A program made the translations under genes and the position numbers. Shown piece by piece: positions 55,042-64,000 of a DNA stretch of 64,000 bases; within the stretch, counting starts at the first letter, position 1, and every line of letters starts with the position of its first letter. The notes beneath the pieces are model-generated. The model ran no database searches and was not told where the DNA came from. It was given only the letters and a program-made list of their open reading frames with translations. The DNA is from Bacteroidota bacterium (GTDB taxonomy: Bacteria > Bacteroidota > Ignavibacteria > Ignavibacteriales > Ignavibacteriaceae). The stretch is from the NCBI GenBank assembly GCA_021815405.1, contig JAKAGV010000015.1, forward strand, positions 1 to 64,000, written 5' to 3'.

Positions 55042-58000
55042 TTATCTTTTGGTTTCGGCAAAGTAAATGAGACTAAAGTGCCTTCCCCAGCTTTACTTTC
55101 AATCCTTATATTACCTCCCTGTTTAGATATTAATTCTTTGCAAAGATTTAGACCTAATCCCGTACCGGTTTCATCGCTGGTTCCTTTAGTCGTAATTCGT
55201 GAGTCCGAATTAAGTAAACGTGAAAGTATTTCTTCTTTCATCCCAATTCCATTATCGCGGATACTTACTTCAATTACGTCATCATAACTTCTAGAAAATA
55301 TTTCAACTTCCCCTCCGGGTGGTGTAAACTTTATCGCATTTGAAACCAGATTTCTAAAAATAATATCGAGCATATCTTTATCTGCCCAAACGTTTACGTT
55401 CTTCTCAATACTTGTTTTTAACAAAATAGACTTTTGTTCGGCATTCATCCTAAGCAAATGGATCACATCATTCACACATTGAAGAAGATTTTCAACGGAA
55501 GGTGAATATTTAATTTTCCCAGCCTGTACTAATGACCATTCAAGAAGATTATTTAAAAGTTTAAATAAATTATTAGCAGCAACGTTAATATTCTTGGCAG
55601 ATTGCTTGACGTCTTCTCTCTCCAGTTGATCTATTTCGTTTGCAAGCAAATCAGTGTAACCCAGCAATCCGTTAAACGGACTTCGTAAATCATGTGCAAG
55701 AACGGATATAATTTTATCTTTGTGCAGATTGAGTTCTTTTAATTCTATCTCTGATTTAGTAAGCTTATCCAATAGCCCGGCTTGTTTATAATTCACTTCC
55801 TCCAATTCTTCCTTCTTGGAATTTAATTCCTTTGTCCTATCGGAAACTAAAGTCTCAAGTTTTTTATTTCTTAATTCAATAGTCCTTAATCTGAGCTTGA
55901 ATATAAAAAATATAATAGAAATCAGGGAAACAAAAAGAATTGCTCGAAACCACCATGTCTCCCAGAACGGCGGCAGAATAATAATCTTTAAAGAAGCAAT
56001 ATGACTACTCCAAATTCCGTCATTGTTAGTACCTTTTACAAGAAGTGTATATTTACCTGGAGAAAGATTTGTAAAAGTAACTACATTGTTGGTACCATTA
56101 TCAATCCAATTACTATTCAATCCTTTAAGTAAGTAAGCAAATTTATTTCTCTCCGGTTCATTATAACTTAATGCTGCAAAACTAAATGCCACTATATTGT
56201 CTTTATAGCTTAGTGTTATTTGATTTGTCCTCCAGATTGAGTTTTTCAATTTTTTAAGATCGTTGTAATCTTTAAATGATGTGAAGACAATTTTAGGGTT
56301 AAAGGGATTACTTTTAATGGCATTCGGGAAAAAAGCATTTATCCCGTTATTACCTCCAAAATACATCTTACCATCTTTACTCTGAAAAAACGCTCCCTGG
56401 TTAAATTCATTACTTTGCAAACCGTCGCTTTGATCATAATTATGGAAAGTTCCACTCTTAATATTAAATTTGGAAATACCATCATTTGTGCTCATCCAAA
56501 GATTTCCCTTTTTATCACTACCAATGCCGTATATTACATTATTAGCTAAACCGTTTTCTTCAGAATAATTGATGAACTTATTTGTTTTAGTATTTAACAT
56601 ACTCAAACCGCCGCCTGATGTACCAATCCATATTGTTCCCGACTTATCTCCAGGACATTGGAATAAATATAATATAAAATTATTGGCTAAACTATTTTGT
56701 TCCTTACCATCATGCAAATAATGACGGAATTTTCCAGTACTTATATCAAGTTTGTCCACACCATTACCGTCTGTTCCGATCCAAAGCATTCCATTATTAT
56801 CGAACATTAATGCATTCACATTATTACTACTTAAGCTATTCGAATTGCCGGGTTCATGTTTGTAATGAGTAAACTTATTTGACAATGGATCAAACATATC
56901 TACTCCGCCGTCTACAAGTCCCAACCATAGATTTCCCGACTTATCCTCTATTATAGTGTTTATATTGTTAGAACCAACGCTATTAATATTGTTTGGATTA
57001 TGCTTAAAATAGGAAAATTTATTTGTCTTAGGATCCAGTCTATCTAACCCTGCTGATGTGCCAATCCAAATAAAGCCTTTTTTATCAGCATAAATTACAT
57101 TGATGAAATTTTGTGAGATGCTGTTCAAAGATGAATTATGCATGTAACGCATAATCTTTCCGGTTTTTTTGTAAAGCTTTATTACGCCGTCATAAAAAGT
57201 ACCTATCCAAAGATTATTTTGATTGTCTAAACATATTGCGCTAATATCATTTTCTTCTTTAATGTTCTGGAATGGTTCTTCAATTCTGATTAAACCGAAT
57301 GATCTTTCTGTTCTATCGTATTTAGCTGCACCCGAAGTAAAAGTACCTATCCACAGCAGACCCTCTTTATCTTGCATCAATGAAGTTACATGGTTGGCGC
57401 TTACTTCCGGAGTATTAAGAACAGAATTTTCAAAATTTTTAAAGGTATTATCAGCAGGATTAAAATAATCTAGTCCATTATTGTTCGTGCCAATCCATAT
57501 AATACCTTTATTATCCACGTAAATTACATTTATGGAATCCGAACTAATGCTGCCGGAATTTGAAGCTGAATGCTTGTAAAGAGTAAAGGTATTTGAATCA
57601 AAAGAAAATTTTCCTAATCCATGATAAGTTCCAATCCATAAATTTCCGGTTTTATCTTCTGCCAGACTTGTAATACTGTGCCCGGCTAATAAATAGTTGT
57701 TGACAGTTTTGGAAATATGCTGAAATGTTTTTGTTCGAGGATTAAATAAATCTAAACCTGCGTAAGTACCTACCCAAAGTCTTCCCCGGGAGTCATAAAA
57801 TGTCGAATAGACCTCATTATTTGATAAACTTAGATCATTTTCTCTGTTGTGTAGGTAGCGTGTAAATTGATTTTTGCTCTTATTAAAAAAATTTAGACCG
57901 TTGGAAGTACCAATCCAGAGATTTCCATTTTTATCTTCAGATATAGAAGTAATATAATTTGAGGAAATGCTGTGTACGTCGTTCGGGTTATATTCAAATG

Positions 58001-58454
58001 CTTTAAATTTATCAGTAAAAGAATTATATACATTAAGACCATTGTCTGTTCCAACCCACATCAATCCGGATTTGTCTACGTATAAACAACTAATATAAGT
58101 ATCTGAAATTGCGGATGAGTCATTCTGTTTAGGTCTGTATATAACAAAGTCATAGCCGTCATATCTGTCTAAACCATCTTGTGTACCAAACCATAAAAAT
58201 CCGGTACTATCTTGAGCCATACAATTAATAGTACTTTGAGAAAGCCCCTGTTCAATTGTTAAATGCTCTAACCTTATATTTTTTACTTGTGCATAACAAT
58301 AGAATGCATTTAAAATGAATATTGCAGCATAAAATATTTTGGAGCGTAAAATTCCCTGTTTATAAATCAAGTTTTTATATACGGTTATCTTTATCATTAA
58401 AGTATCAAAATTACAATGAAAAGGTTGAATTTCCTTTTCAACAGAGTAATCCAT
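55038..58454 (-). CDS. Two-propeller sensor histidine kinase (no receiver domain)
   Basis: 1138 residues. After a signal-type N-terminus (ending YCYAQ) come 14 Reg_prop repeats of the form DxxGxLWIGTxxGL, enough for two seven-bladed propellers (about 60-730). A Y_Y_Y domain (TNLSPGKYTLLVKGTNNDG), one membrane helix (WWFRAILFVSLISIIFFIF), a coiled coil and the kinase follow. The phospho-acceptor is His921 in LAHDLRSPFNG; the ATP lid has NLVSNAIKFTPPGGE, DNGIGMKEE and GTGLGLNLC. Unlike most Bacteroides relatives there is no receiver or HTH domain, and no response regulator is adjacent. The propellers probably sense a polysaccharide or surface signal. Confidence 0.95.
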   Translation of the reverse strand: MDYSVEKEIQPFHCNFDTLMIKITVYKNLIYKQGILRSKIFYAAIFILNAFYCYAQVKNIRLEHLTIEQGLSQSTINCMAQDSTGFLWFGTQDGLDRYDGYDFVIYRPKQNDSSAISDTYISCLYVDKSGLMWVGTDNGLNVYNSFTDKFKAFEYNPNDVHSISSNYITSISEDKNGNLWIGTSNGLNFFNKSKNQFTRYLHNRENDLSLSNNEVYSTFYDSRGRLWVGTYAGLDLFNPRTKTFQHISKTVNNYLLAGHSITSLAEDKTGNLWIGTYHGLGKFSFDSNTFTLYKHSASNSGSISSDSINVIYVDNKGIIWIGTNNNGLDYFNPADNTFKNFENSVLNTPEVSANHVTSLMQDKEGLLWIGTFTSGAAKYDRTERSFGLIRIEEPFQNIKEENDISAICLDNQNNLWIGTFYDGVIKLYKKTGKIMRYMHNSSLNSISQNFINVIYADKKGFIWIGTSAGLDRLDPKTNKFSYFKHNPNNINSVGSNNINTIIEDKSGNLWLGLVDGGVDMFDPLSNKFTHYKHEPGNSNSLSSNNVNALMFDNNGMLWIGTDGNGVDKLDISTGKFRHYLHDGKEQNSLANNFILYLFQCPGDKSGTIWIGTSGGGLSMLNTKTNKFINYSEENGLANNVIYGIGSDKKGNLWMSTNDGISKFNIKSGTFHNYDQSDGLQSNEFNQGAFFQSKDGKMYFGGNNGINAFFPNAIKSNPFNPKIVFTSFKDYNDLKKLKNSIWRTNQITLSYKDNIVAFSFAALSYNEPERNKFAYLLKGLNSNWIDNGTNNVVTFTNLSPGKYTLLVKGTNNDGIWSSHIASLKIIILPPFWETWWFRAILFVSLISIIFFIFKLRLRTIELRNKKLETLVSDRTKELNSKKEELEEVNYKQAGLLDKLTKSEIELKELNLHKDKIISVLAHDLRSPFNGLLGYTDLLANEIDQLEREDVKQSAKNINVAANNLFKLLNNLLEWSLVQAGKIKYSPSVENLLQCVNDVIHLLRMNAEQKSILLKTSIEKNVNVWADKDMLDIIFRNLVSNAIKFTPPGGEVEIFSRSYDDVIEVSIRDNGIGMKEEILSRLLNSDSRITTKGTSDETGTGLGLNLCKELISKQGGNIRIESKAGEGTLVSFTLPKPKDN

Positions 58455-58584
58455 ATATATTATCGAAAAAAGAATATAATAGTTTAGAGGTAAAAATCGT
58501 TAGTCATTCCCTTCAAAAACTATATGATCAATAAATTCAATAATAATCTTCTGAACGCTATTTTATTCTTATATTTTGATTATT

Positions 58585-58707
58585 AACTGAAGTAACTTAA
58601 AAACATTAAAATGCCATGCTGAACTTGTTTCAGTATATAAAACAGGGCAAAAAAGGATTTCGAAACAAGTTTGGAATGACAAAAACATTATTTTACGTAA
58701 CTTCAGT
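58585..58707. repeat. Inverted-repeat element, family 2, copy 2 (123 bp)
   Basis: AACTGAAGTAACTTA (58585-58599) and TACGTAACTTCAGTT (58693-58707) are inverted copies, 13 of 15. The core has ATGCTGAACTTGTTTCAG as in family 1. Its right end supplies the TGA stop of the SGNH gene (58703-58705). Confidence 0.7.
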
Positions 58708-59386
58708 TCTTCTTTACTCTAACCGGATATTTTTTAATTGCATTATAAACAATCTGAGCCATTATAAAAGCACCTTTCCCATCTGGATGAATCCCATCGA
58801 AAAACATACTGCTGTCTTTCTTCATTTTACTGTAAAAGTCTATAAGTTTAGTGTGTGTTTCACTTCTTACTGAATCAATTAAAGGAATTATTTGATAATG
58901 AATAACAGAATCTGAAATGCTGTATTTATGACTAAATGCAGGCGGACAATCACAAACAAATATTTCCGGCTTTCCCTCTTTTCTAAATGCTTTAACCATT
59001 GAAGTATAATCGGAATAAAATTCATTTCCGTATTTCCAGTTCCATGGTTTGCTGTCATTTGTACCAAGACAGATAATTACTATTTGTGGCTTGAATGCAA
59101 GTGCATCTTTAAATGCATTTTCTTTCCAATAAGGATAATCTCCTTTTTTCAGCATCGTCCTGCCGTTTACGCCGAAATTCTTTACTAAATAATTTATCCC
59201 TAAAAGTTTTCCAAGCTGATACGGATATTTTTGTGTGCTATCTTTTATTCCAAAGCCGTAGGTGATGCTGTTGCCAATACAAGCAACTCTAATTTGATTT
59301 TTCTGGGCAAAGAGAGAAACAGTAAAAAGAAAAATGACAAGTGCAAAAAACTTCAATAAGAATTGAGACTTCATAGCTTTTTCCAT
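58703..59386 (-). CDS. Secreted SGNH/GDSL-type esterase
   Basis: 227 residues. A signal peptide (to LFAQ) leads to the SGNH hydrolase blocks: block I CIGNSITYGFG (nucleophile Ser), block II Gly in NFGVNGRTM, block III GTNDSKPWNW (Asn) and block V DGIHPDGKG (Asp-His). It likely removes acetyl groups from sugars outside the cytoplasm. A second ATG four codons in (59374) has a better ribosome site. The stop codon lies inside a repeat element, so the last residues (VRVKKN) may have been reshaped. Confidence 0.9.
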   Translation of the reverse strand: MEKAMKSQFLLKFFALVIFLFTVSLFAQKNQIRVACIGNSITYGFGIKDSTQKYPYQLGKLLGINYLVKNFGVNGRTMLKKGDYPYWKENAFKDALAFKPQIVIICLGTNDSKPWNWKYGNEFYSDYTSMVKAFRKEGKPEIFVCDCPPAFSHKYSISDSVIHYQIIPLIDSVRSETHTKLIDFYSKMKKDSSMFFDGIHPDGKGAFIMAQIVYNAIKKYPVRVKKN

Positions 59387-59408
59387 ATAAATATTTTAAA
59401 AAAATTTT

Positions 59409-59531
59409 TGAGTCCACTCTAAAAAGCTAAACAAGACGAAATGTCATTCCCACGAAAGTAGGAATCTATTCTATAATCTAAACTTTTTAGATTCCAGTTT
59501 TCATGGGAATTACCTTTTTAGAGCGAGCTCA
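59409..59531. repeat. Inverted-repeat element with CTCTAAAAAG ends (123 bp)
   Basis: TGAGTCCACTCTAAAAAG (59409-59426) and CTTTTTAGAGCGAGCTCA (59514-59531) are inverted copies at 15 of 18 positions. The core holds TTCCCACGAAAGTAGGAATC and a loose inverted match. It lies just before the SGNH gene's 5' end. Confidence 0.62.
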
Positions 59532-59552
59532 TTCTTATATATTACTCCGTAA

Positions 59553-59674
59553 CTCACGTTACGCACATGTCATGCTGAACTTGATTCAGCATCCCAAAAA
59601 TGCTGAAAAATGAGATTCCGAATCAAGTTCGGAATGACAAAGTAAATTAGATCCTTAATTGTGCGTAACGTAAG
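59553..59674. mobile_element. MITE-like element, family 1, copy 7 (short form, 122 bp)
   Basis: Ends CTCACGTTACGCACA and TGTGCGTAACGTAAG. Perfect 7-bp duplication TCCGTAA at 59546-59552 and 59675-59681, clearly different from the other sites, which fixes the element boundary. Same short form as copy 6. It lies 21 nt past the sugar porter stop. Confidence 0.9.
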
Positions 59675-59695
59675 TCCGTAATTCAAATTATTATT

Positions 59696-61024
59696 TTATC
59701 TTTCTGATAGAACGACTCTTTCCAATTCTTCAAGTGACTTTCCTTTGGTTTCCGGCATTACTTTCCAGACAAAGAAGAAAAACGGAATCATCATTATAGC
59801 AAAAAACATAAATACATTTCCACCGCCAAATGCCGTTAATGCAATTGGAAAGACCAAGCCGATAATTGCATTCATAATCCAGTGAGTAAAAGAACCAAGC
59901 GCTTGTCCTTTTGAGCGGATTTTGTTCGGGAATATTTCCGCAAGAAATACCCAGATAACTGCACCTTGGGAAAATGCAAAGAACGCAATAAATCCAACTA
60001 TGAAAACAACAACACCGTAACTGCCGAAAAGAGTTTCATCATAGTAATGGAATGCTGCGCCTGCAAGGGAAAAGAACATTCCAACCGCGCCAATAAGAAG
60101 AAGTGTCTTCCTTCCGAACTTATCTATAAAAAACATTGCAATTATTGTGAATAACATATTTGTAACGCCAACCGCAACTGCTTGAAGCATCGCAGAATTT
60201 GTGCTCGAACCTGCTTTCTCAAATATCATCGGGGCATAATACATAATTACGTTGATTCCGGATAGCTGATTGAAAATTGCAAGGAGAACAGCGCACATAA
60301 TAACAAAATTATATTTTTTCTGGAATAGCTTTGTTGTTCCTAATCCGGCTTCTTCTTTAAGTGAATTTACAATATCACCTAATTCAGCTTCAACATTTTC
60401 AGCACCAACAGACTGAAGCACTGATTTTGCCTCATCAACTCTTTGCTTCTTTACAAGCCATCTAGGACTTTCCGGTACGAGAAATAAAAGTATAAAAAAT
60501 ATTAACGCCGGTATTGCCATTACACCAAACATCCAGCGCCAGTTATCCGGACCAAGACCAACAAGTAGATAATTTGAAAAGAATGCAACCAAAATTCCAA
60601 GTACGATATTGAATTGAGCTACTGCAACAAGCCTTCCTCTTAATCTCGCCGGAGAAATTTCAGCAATGTACATCGGTGCCATTACAGAGGCTGCACCAAT
60701 TGCAATGCCTCCAAAGAACCTTGATATTAAAAGTACATACCAGCCATTCGCAAGAGCGCATCCGATAGCCGAAAGAAAATATAATCCTCCGCATAAGAAA
60801 AGCATGAAACGCCTTCCGTAAGTATCACCGGGTTTGCCGACAACTATGGAACCCAAGACCGTTCCCCAAAGAGCGATTGAAACTGTCATTCCAAGAGTAG
60901 CATCGCTTAAATTAAAAAATTCCGAAATAAATTTTGTTGTACCTGAAATGACCGCAGTATCAAATCCAAATAGGAAACTGCCGAGTGCAGAAACTATTGT
61001 GGCGAAAAGTAGTTTTTTGTTCAT
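59696..61024 (-). CDS. Sugar porter family MFS transporter
   Basis: 442 residues, 12 helices. Hallmarks of the sugar porter family: GDTYGRRFMLFLCGG (loop 2-3), the PESPRWLVKKQR segment at the central loop, QLSGINVIMYYAPMIF in helix 7, and PETKGKSLEELE at the C-terminus. It probably takes up a hexose or pentose with protons. A TTG at 61039 would add five residues; the ATG at 61024 is preferred. No sugar enzymes are adjacent, so the substrate stays open. Confidence 0.93.
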   Translation of the reverse strand: MNKKLLFATIVSALGSFLFGFDTAVISGTTKFISEFFNLSDATLGMTVSIALWGTVLGSIVVGKPGDTYGRRFMLFLCGGLYFLSAIGCALANGWYVLLISRFFGGIAIGAASVMAPMYIAEISPARLRGRLVAVAQFNIVLGILVAFFSNYLLVGLGPDNWRWMFGVMAIPALIFFILLFLVPESPRWLVKKQRVDEAKSVLQSVGAENVEAELGDIVNSLKEEAGLGTTKLFQKKYNFVIMCAVLLAIFNQLSGINVIMYYAPMIFEKAGSSTNSAMLQAVAVGVTNMLFTIIAMFFIDKFGRKTLLLIGAVGMFFSLAGAAFHYYDETLFGSYGVVVFIVGFIAFFAFSQGAVIWVFLAEIFPNKIRSKGQALGSFTHWIMNAIIGLVFPIALTAFGGGNVFMFFAIMMIPFFFFVWKVMPETKGKSLEELERVVLSER

Positions 61025-61155
61025 CAATTTTGACAGCAATATTTACGAAATAATAATTATGCTAAAATATAGATTAAAAATTCTCTTTCATAAATATAAA
61101 AGGATATTTTGATAAAACTTTAATTGAAAAATAATTTTCTCCATTCTATAAAATA

Positions 61156-61178
61156 AAGGGATGCACAGAGCATCCCTT
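61156..61178 (-). terminator. Rho-independent terminator
   Basis: AAGGGATGC-ACAGA-GCATCCCTT, a 9-bp stem; on the minus strand TTTATTTTAT follows. It ends the large repeat protein gene whose stop is at 61256. Confidence 0.8.
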
Positions 61179-61255
61179 ATTGATGTAAAAATATGCTTGA
61201 ATTCTCAAGTCCAATTAAAACAGCTCGCTTCAAAGCATTGTTTGTTTTGACGAAA

Positions 61256-64000
61256 CTACCTCAAACTGATTTTCTCACCCGCAAATAAAATAGGCAGATT
61301 GCTGGACGAGGCGCTGCTGTTGAACTGGGCAATATTTTTTCCGAGCAGTTCATTGAACCTGTCGATGTACCCGTTAAGCTGGTTCTCAAGTTCACTCATT
61401 TGATTCGTCAGCATTTCAGAAGGTGCTTTATCATATTCACCGGCAACAGAGTAATATAAATTTCCAAACCAATCATGCAGCCGGGTTAGATAATGAATAT
61501 CATCTTCGCCAACTCCTTTTTGAGATTTGGTTTCAAGTACTGTATCCTTTAAGCACGTTAGAACCGAATCAATATACTTTGCATTTGCAACCAGAGGTTG
61601 ATAAGCGGCAATGCTGTCGGGCATTTTGCCGGTAACTGCTTTAACGGACGAATTTAGATTTTGTATCTGTTCGTGGATTGCATCGATTCGATTTAGCATT
61701 GAATTCATTGCAGAGATATCATCAAATATTTTTTTCTCGGCATCAAATTGCTGCTTAGCAGCCGCGAAATTATAATGCGTCTTTGGATCTGCAAATACTT
61801 CAACATTATGAGATTGAGTTTCACCGTCGGCAGTGATTGATATTTTATAAGTGCCGGGTAAAACTCCTGGTCCGTTATGCAAACCATATTTCTTTCCATG
61901 AGTTGTATCTTCCGCTAACGGTACGCCACTTTTATAATGAAGATTCCATTCTATCCGGTTGACACCTTCTTTTGTTGTTCCGTGAAGAGTATCGATTACG
62001 CTTCCATCAATATTTGAAATTGTAATCAGCACGGGAACCTCCTTATTATTCTTCTTTACATTAGAAGGCTTAATTGCTGTCTTCAAATAATAATCAATTA
62101 CCGCACCTGAGGGAGGATTCGGCGCAGCATATTTACCTGCTCCTCCAAATCCGCCTTTCCACCATCCGTGGAGCTGATAAACTGGCATCATCTTAAAGAA
62201 AGTAAAATTATTTTCTTCAACTTTTTTATCTAACCCTTCAAGAGGCGTAATATTATCAAGAATAAAAATTCCTCTGCCGTGAGTGGCTATCGCAATATCA
62301 TGATTGCGCTTTACAAATTTCAAATCCCACACAGGAACATTTGGGAAATTGCTTTTCAAATTTGTCCAGTTAGCGCCATCGTCAGTTGAAAAATATAAAC
62401 CGGTTTCAGTACCTAAGAATAGGAAACCTTTTTTATTCGGATCTTCTCTTACAACATGGCAAGGTTCATCTTTCGGAAGACCATTAGTTATCAGCGTCCA
62501 GCTTTTTCCATAATTATCGGTTTTGTAGACGAAAGGAGTTCTATCGTCCATCATGTGCCTGTCATCGATGATATAACAAGTTGATGGTGAGAAAGGTGAA
62601 ACATCAAGTTGATATACTCTTCCCCACTCCGGAAGTCCGGGAATATTTTTAGTTACATTTGTCCAATGGCTTCCACCGTCGGTTGTATATTGAACCTGAC
62701 CGTCATCAGTTCCAATCCAGATAACATTTGAATCTTGAGGTGATAGACTGATTGACATGATTGTGCAATAAGTTTCCGCACCGCTTATATCATGATTTAT
62801 CGGACCGCCGCTTATTACTTCCTTACTTTTATCATCGCGAGTTAAGTCCGGGCTTATCACTTTCCAGGTATTTCCGCCATCCATTGATTTGAATAAAACA
62901 TTTGCGCCGAGATAAACTTCATTTGCATTATGATAGCTTACGGCAATCGGAGTTGTCCAGTTAAACCTGTATTTAAGCGCTGATGGTTTTTTATCGCTTA
63001 CATCAAAAAAATACGGACGTATCTCGTGTCTGATACCTGTCTTCAGATCCAATCTGTTTAAAAATCCGTCTTGAGCTTCGGAGTAAATTATATTAGGATT
63101 GCTTGGAGCCGGAACAACATATTCTCCATCCCCGCCGGCAACAGGAAACCAATTTGAACCATCGACACTGCCTCCGTGAAGATTCCTCGAAGGACCATAC
63201 CAGGCGTTATTATCCTGAAGTCCGCCGCCGAGATTATATGCAATATTCGTATCGGTCGCGACTTGATAATATTCTTCTATCGGAATATTATCAAAGTACC
63301 GCCAGTCTTTACCGCCATTCAAAGATTGATAAACTCCGCCGTCGTTTCCTTCAATAATTCTATCAGGATTTTTGGGATCAATCCAAATTGCATGATGATC
63401 TACGTGAATCTGGTTATTAATTGATTTGACGGTTTTACCACCGTCGTTTGAGACTGAAATTAAGAATGAAAGAAAATAAACCTTCTCATCGTTATTCGGA
63501 GCTACAGCCATTTTAGAAAAATAAAAAGGTCGCACATTTAGTGTATGATTGTTGGAAACTAAATTCCAATTGTCTCCAAAGTTATGGCTGTCCCAAAGAG
63601 TTCCATGGTTAGATTCGATTAGAGCATAGACATGCTGCGGATTGCTTAATGAAGTTGCAAACGAAATTCTTCCAAGCAAACCTTTTGGCAATCCCTTAGA
63701 TAATTTTTTCCAGGTTTCTCCGCCATCTTTCGATTGGTAAACTCCGCTCCCTTTTCCTCCGTCTATTAAACGCCACGGACGCCTGATAACCTGCCATGCA
63801 CCAGCAAGCATTATTTGTGGATTACCAGGTTCGATTACAACATCGCTGATGCCTGTAGAATCATTAATGAACAAAACTTTTTTCCAGTTTTTTCCGCCGT
63901 CGATAGTTTTGAACAAGCCTCGTTCATTATTGGGACCCCAAGGATGTCCTAGTGCCGCAACGAAAACAATATTTGGATTGTCAGGATCAATGACAATTTG
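61256..64000 (-). CDS. BNR/VPS10-like repeat protein, partial at the window end
   Basis: At least 914 residues; the frame is open through the right edge, so the N-terminus is missing. The first 560 or so residues are BNR/sortilin-type propeller blades, each with S/TxDGGxxW (TIDGGKNWKK, SKDGGETWKK, SMDGGNTWKV, TTDGGSHWTN, STDDGANWTN). They include HVDHHAIWIDPKNPDRIIEGNDGG, typical of the large secreted 'glycosyl hydrolase' or VPS10-like proteins of Bacteroidota. The C-terminal 200 residues are helical with a beta-sandwich before them (GVLPGTYKISITADG). Likely secreted; catalytic activity is not shown. Confidence 0.88.
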   Translation of the reverse strand, partial: QIVIDPDNPNIVFVAALGHPWGPNNERGLFKTIDGGKNWKKVLFINDSTGISDVVIEPGNPQIMLAGAWQVIRRPWRLIDGGKGSGVYQSKDGGETWKKLSKGLPKGLLGRISFATSLSNPQHVYALIESNHGTLWDSHNFGDNWNLVSNNHTLNVRPFYFSKMAVAPNNDEKVYFLSFLISVSNDGGKTVKSINNQIHVDHHAIWIDPKNPDRIIEGNDGGVYQSLNGGKDWRYFDNIPIEEYYQVATDTNIAYNLGGGLQDNNAWYGPSRNLHGGSVDGSNWFPVAGGDGEYVVPAPSNPNIIYSEAQDGFLNRLDLKTGIRHEIRPYFFDVSDKKPSALKYRFNWTTPIAVSYHNANEVYLGANVLFKSMDGGNTWKVISPDLTRDDKSKEVISGGPINHDISGAETYCTIMSISLSPQDSNVIWIGTDDGQVQYTTDGGSHWTNVTKNIPGLPEWGRVYQLDVSPFSPSTCYIIDDRHMMDDRTPFVYKTDNYGKSWTLITNGLPKDEPCHVVREDPNKKGFLFLGTETGLYFSTDDGANWTNLKSNFPNVPVWDLKFVKRNHDIAIATHGRGIFILDNITPLEGLDKKVEENNFTFFKMMPVYQLHGWWKGGFGGAGKYAAPNPPSGAVIDYYLKTAIKPSNVKKNNKEVPVLITISNIDGSVIDTLHGTTKEGVNRIEWNLHYKSGVPLAEDTTHGKKYGLHNGPGVLPGTYKISITADGETQSHNVEVFADPKTHYNFAAAKQQFDAEKKIFDDISAMNSMLNRIDAIHEQIQNLNSSVKAVTGKMPDSIAAYQPLVANAKYIDSVLTCLKDTVLETKSQKGVGEDDIHYLTRLHDWFGNLYYSVAGEYDKAPSEMLTNQMSELENQLNGYIDRFNELLGKNIAQFNSSASSSNLPILFAGEKISLR

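Overview
The window is about 64 kb of AT-rich bacterial chromosome. Gene content points to the Bacteroidota/Chlorobiota side of the tree, most likely an Ignavibacteria-like lineage. The evidence is tandem ferredoxin-dependent 2-oxoacid oxidoreductases with fused gamma-alpha subunits, a 14-blade propeller sensor kinase, a bacillithiol deacetylase, a LolCDE exporter (so a Gram-negative envelope), and several promoters of the form TTTG-N20-TAnnTTTG, the Bacteroidota pattern. No rRNA, phage, transposase or CRISPR array is present. The taxonomic call is an inference.

Layout. 1-12 kb: a secreted unknown protein, a DinB-family protein, a frameshifted SnoaL-like gene, cstA, a lipoprotein, dsbD, nadE, an esterase and a PspC/LiaF-like membrane pair. 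12-22 kb: a repeat-rich stretch with an unknown helical protein, a GxxExxY gene with a fossil second copy, an MFS carrier, an MGMT-like protein, prfB with a programmed frameshift, and the operon pcm-miaA-atuA (atuA split in two). 22-30 kb: arginine biosynthesis argC-argJ-argB-argD-argR-argG-argH, without argF. 30-38 kb: four tRNAs on the minus strand, lolC/lolE/lolD, a leucyl aminopeptidase, and a ParE-type toxin-antitoxin pair leading into nrnA. 38-44 kb: two tandem korA-korB operons. 44-64 kb: prolyl oligopeptidase, exonuclease III, cupin, a GH10-like lipid-envelope or polysaccharide hydrolase, a protein-deglycation pair (LMW-PTP plus fructosamine-kinase family) with an M15 peptidase, bshB1, an amidohydrolase, the large sensor kinase, an SGNH esterase, a sugar porter and a BNR/VPS10-like repeat protein cut by the window end.

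The least ordinary content lies between genes. (1) Seven copies of a MITE-like element have 15-bp terminal inverted repeats (CTYACGTTACGCACA); six keep perfect 7-bp target-site duplications, and most sit just 3' of a stop codon. (2) Three unrelated intergenic regions (about 16.1-16.5, 22.3-22.5 and 48.1-48.4 kb) are built from degenerate units of exactly 21 bp with shared words, a pattern not explained by any recognised feature type. (3) Several other inverted-repeat elements occur, one nested inside a MITE copy, and one supplies the stop codon of the SGNH gene. (4) The prfB frame change is a CTT-TGA-C site with a Shine-Dalgarno-like stretch upstream.
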